DNA of 60,000 nucleotides, taken from NCBI RefSeq assembly GCF_030272615.1, contig NC_081413.1, forward strand, positions 604,750,709-604,810,708. Direction: 5' to 3'. Below are positions 57,122-60,000 of the stretch, piece by piece. This DNA comes from Cryptomeria japonica. Its lineage: Eukaryota; Streptophyta; Pinopsida; Cupressales; Cupressaceae. The first letter of the stretch is position 1; the number at the start of each line of letters is the position of its first letter. A program made the translations under genes and the position numbers. The notes below the pieces were generated by a model, which saw nothing but the letters and a program-made list of their open reading frames with translations, did not search any database and was not told the origin of the DNA.

Positions 57122-58520
57122 TTAACATCCAAATCTTTCAAGATTGCTATCAGTATTCACATACGTGTACTTCAAAACTTCAATATGGAAGTTCTTGCAA
57201 CTTTTCTCTATATGAATACTTGTATTTGAACAACCTTTTGAACATACTTGTGACCTTTTTCCAACTAAATCAATAAATCCATCCACAATGCATTTGCATA
57301 CATCTTGTTTTAATTTTTTCTTCCATTCTTTATTCCAACACATTTTTTTAGAATAATTTTGTAAACCACAAATTCTACATGGATGCAAATTCCAATGAAT
57401 GTCTTTGTGTATCCTTCTCTATTACAATGAGTCACATAGAATATATTACATTCTTTGAGCTGATTTGTATGAACATACATCATTTTGAACATCATTTTCA
57501 CCTTTGACATATCCAAGGCCTTCATATTTTGGCCTCATTAGTGGCACAATGGGCTCTATGATTCCTTGTGCATACTTTCCTAAACCTTTACCTTCATAAC
57601 TCATTTTCTTCATTATCTTCAAACCAACATTTTGAGAACAACTTTTGTTAGTCTCATCACATCTAACAATATTTTCAAACTCATTAACATGTTCATCTCT
57701 ATCACAAACAACTTCAACAAAATCACACTTACCAAATGAAGAACACAAATCTTCTATGTGATATGAGCAATCACTAACTAGTGACTTTTTCTTCAAACTT
57801 TTATTATCTTGTCTTACTTTTCATATTTCCTTCTTGTATAAACTATTCTTTGCTTCTACTTCTTTTCAGTTTCTCTTCTAATTCATCAAACAACTTTACT
57901 TTTTCTTCTAGCTCTTCATTTTTCTCTTTAGCTTTGTTCGATTCTTTGCAAAGAAAAAATTTTTCATCTAGTAGTTTACATTTTTCTGCTGTCCTCTCTC
58001 TTATAAATTTAGCCATATTTTTTCTTAATTCCATCAATTCTTCTTTCAGATCATTTTTCTCTTTCTTTAACTCTTTTTCCTATTTCCCCCATTGAAATGA
58101 ATAATTTAAACTTACCGTGTTCACTTGATTTTGATTCCGTTATTCAAACATGCCTCCTCATTCTTGATATCCTTTTCCCTGCTATAACCAATCCTTCCTC
58201 GATATATTTCCTTCTCATCTTTGACCAACAATCATTCTTTTATTCTTTGATGACAAGTTACTAACAACAAATCGAGCTCCCAAAATATTGATTTTGACAT
58301 ATAACTTACTCAAATTTAAAGGGACTCAAAATAATTCAACTATCTCCTTCTCCAATGGATGTCTAGCGACTTTTTATGATCTGTGATCTTCAATTTTCAA
58401 TAGTCTCCTAATGCCTATGGGCTCCTCCTTGGTTTGTGGTAGTTTTCCTCGATTTCTCTTTTGAACACCTTTTGGGACAACCTTCATTTTCATTCGATTT
58501 GTGATCTTCTCACAACAACG
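57122..58520 (-). pseudogene. Element G Gag-like protein: coiled coil, G-patch and CCHC-like knuckle
   Basis: Minus-strand reading, right to left. A basic region (MKVVPKGVQKRNRGKLPQTK, about 58440-58500) leads into a long charged coiled coil (57843-58090, MMELRKNMAKFIRERTAEKC, NEELEEKVKLFDELEEKLKR). Next is an open stretch at 57446-57796 whose residues 57-96 form a G-patch: GLKIMKKMSYEGKGLGKYAQ then GIIEPIVPLMRPKYEGLGYV. At about 57340-57388 CRICGLQNYSKKMCW is a CX2CX4HX4C knuckle with His replaced by Tyr. G-patch modules bind RNA or activate DEAH helicases in host proteins and occur in some retroelement polyproteins. Their role here is inferred to be RNA packaging. Stops between the blocks make it a pseudogene. 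Confidence 0.65.
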
Positions 58521-59132
58521 TCACAACTTCCTTGACACGGTCTACTTCACAATGACATCAGTGTTGGTTTGGCTACTTCCCTTTAGGTGACTGGGAACTT
58601 TTTAAGAGGCATAATATCCTCCTCTAGTCTATGATTAACAACTTTTTAATAGATTTTGTCCATCTCTTTATGAAAAACTATCAGTTCCTTCTCATCTTGG
58701 ATGCTATCAACTTTCTTTGATGGAGCAATTTTGGCTTTCTTCTCTGTTTTAGTCTTTTGCAACACTTCAGCACTGTGATCTCCTTTTCATCTTTTACCTG
58801 ACAACAATCTTCTTTTCTACAATAGATGTTTGGTTTCACATTCTAATCAATATCCATGATCTTCAATAAACTTCGATGCTCTTTTCTCTTGAATATAGCT
58901 ATTTGGTTATTTGCTCACCTTCTTGTATAGGAGCTTACTTCAACATTTTCTTTGGACTGTGACTTTTGATGTCCCACAATCGTCTGATATCTTAGAACCA
59001 AAACCTGTGACCTCTACCATTCTTTGACTCAAACTTCTGAAACACGAATCACCTGAGATTTCGCTTGATTTCTTGAGCTTTCCCACGATCAACTAGTTTT
59101 GATATGCTTTATGCCCAAGATCTACAACATTT
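58521..59132 (-). other. Element G leader and upstream coding remnant
   Basis: Between the PBS and the recognisable Gag part the minus strand has short basic frames (for example KKVDSIQDEKELIVFHKEMD near 58660-58720) but no named domain. Confidence 0.4.
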
Positions 59133-59144
59133 GCTCTGTTACCA
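59133..59144 (-). other. Primer-binding-site candidate of element G
   Basis: The minus strand reads TGGTAACAGAGC, one base different from the TGGTATCAGAGC site of elements A, B and C, three bases from the LTR. Confidence 0.7.
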
Positions 59145-59147
59145 CTC

Positions 59148-59411
59148 TAGTAAGGTGGATGGAGAAAAATATAATAATTTGAACATATTTAAATAATGTC
59201 TTGCTACACAAAAACATAATTTTATCGGTTCACTTAGACGAATTGCATCTGGCTCTATTTATAGAGGTCTTTTAGAAAGATGGAGAAATTTCTAGAAACA
59301 TGTTTCACTGACTATTGGTTTTCTAGACTTTTCTTTGACTGATCTTTCAAACTTGTGCATTTAATATGGTCCGTGGTGGTAGCTAGTAGAAAATACTAGA
59401 CAGTTCTAAGA
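59148..59411 (-). repeat. 5' LTR of element G
   Basis: 264 bp matching 50690-50904 with indels. The right end is blurred by a 40-bp tandem duplication beginning at 59411. Confidence 0.65.
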
Positions 59412-59490
59412 AGAAGTTTTTATTAAATGAAATAATGGAATTACAAGAACAAGAAGTTTTTATTAAATGAAACAATGGAATTACAAGAAT
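59411..59490. repeat. 40-bp tandem duplication
   Basis: Two copies (59411-59450 and 59451-59490) of a unit starting aagaagttttta, differing at very few bases. Confidence 0.92.
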
Positions 59491-59717
59491 AAATCTATGA
59501 ATAAGTAACTAAAAGAATTGAAACACTATACAATGAGTCAATTAAAGATTAATTGAATAAGTACAAATTATTTCATAACTTCAAAAAAATAAATTATTCT
59601 GATTAAGAGGGTGCAAAATTTGGAAGTGAAAAATTTGTTCTTTGATTACTAAAGCTTATTCATGAGATCCACATCTTTTCAAAAAAAAAATAGAATTCTC
59701 TAATTACTTCAATCAAT

Positions 59718-59800
59718 ATCAATAATAATAATAATAAAATTAAGAAATACTTTTGATGGTATTATGTAATAATAATAAAATTAAGAAATACTTTTGATGG
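59718..59800. repeat. 41-bp tandem duplication with AAT microsatellite
   Basis: An (AAT)n run followed by aaattaagaaatacttttga is repeated with a 41-bp period. The flanking 59491-60000 is otherwise AT-rich with nothing recognisable. Confidence 0.85.
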
Positions 59801-60000
59801 TACTATTTAAACATGACATCTTTTAGGTGTATCCCATGCGATTCAATTCACTAATTTCAACTACATTCATTTTAACATTTTATAAAAATTATATAATAGC
59901 CTTATAATTGCTCCACTAAAGAAACAATCTAGCATTGATTTGTATTTTAAAATGGTGCTAAATTTGCAAACAAAGAGGAGCACATTCAATGTTTGAAACA

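Larger units (their letters stand above)
50690..59411 (-). mobile_element. Element G: small Gag-only LTR element with G-patch, split by element B
   Basis: Short LTR-like copies lie at 50690-50904 and 59148-59411. On the minus strand, TGGTAACAGAGC lies three bases after the right (5') LTR and a purine-rich tract precedes the left (3') LTR, so G reads right to left. Flanks ggaag (50685-50689) and agaag (59412-59416) match at 4 of 5 bases. Without element B, G is about 2.9 kb and encodes one Gag-like protein. No pol is present, so it must be non-autonomous. LTR ends are approximate because the copies differ by indels. Confidence 0.65.

Overview
This is a stretch of plant nuclear DNA made almost entirely of transposable elements. 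I find no intact host gene, no rRNA or tRNA gene and no CRISPR. The AT-rich background, nested LTR retrotransposons of the Copia and Gypsy superfamilies, plant-type LINE fragments and strongly diverged LTR pairs (my hand counts: about 30 differences in 380 bp for the youngest clear pair, about 38 in 330 bp for an older one) suggest a very large, slowly purged genome. A conifer or other gymnosperm fits best, but that is inference; a large monocot genome is not excluded. Every coding region is broken by stops or frameshifts, so all genes are called as pseudogenes.

Layout. (1) 1-14093: element E, a minus-strand Gypsy-like element with a gag-protease region only. Its left LTR runs off the window. 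A plus-strand, pol-less element A (1373-7992) sits inside it in a TG/CA microsatellite. (2) 14094-43680: a decayed minus-strand Copia pol (F), split by a giant Gypsy element D (15392-38042, TSD ataag) and by a block of two LINE-like units (about 38072-41953). D has LTRs of about 5 kb, and each LTR carries its own roughly 1050-codon ORF. D is itself interrupted by a Copia element C (26216-32829, TSD atatc). (3) 43690-46356: a LINE ORF1 unit, followed by an RNase H remnant and unassigned DNA. (4) 50690-59411: a small minus-strand element G encoding a Gag-like protein (coiled coil, G-patch, CCHC-like knuckle). It is split by element B (51202-57063, TSD cttac), a second member of the A family.

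How the parts relate. A and B carry a Gag-like ORF with zinc knuckles and a second long ORF of unknown function, but no protease, integrase or reverse transcriptase. Their primer-binding site, polypurine-tract block and LTR ends match those of C, which does encode pol. They look like non-autonomous partners mobilised by C-like Copia elements. D encodes gag, protease, an extra RNase H before RT, RT, the usual RNase H and integrase, plus the unexplained LTR protein. Removing the insertions at their target-site duplications restores reading continuity in F and in the D pol end, which gives a relative insertion order: F before D before C, G before B, E before A.
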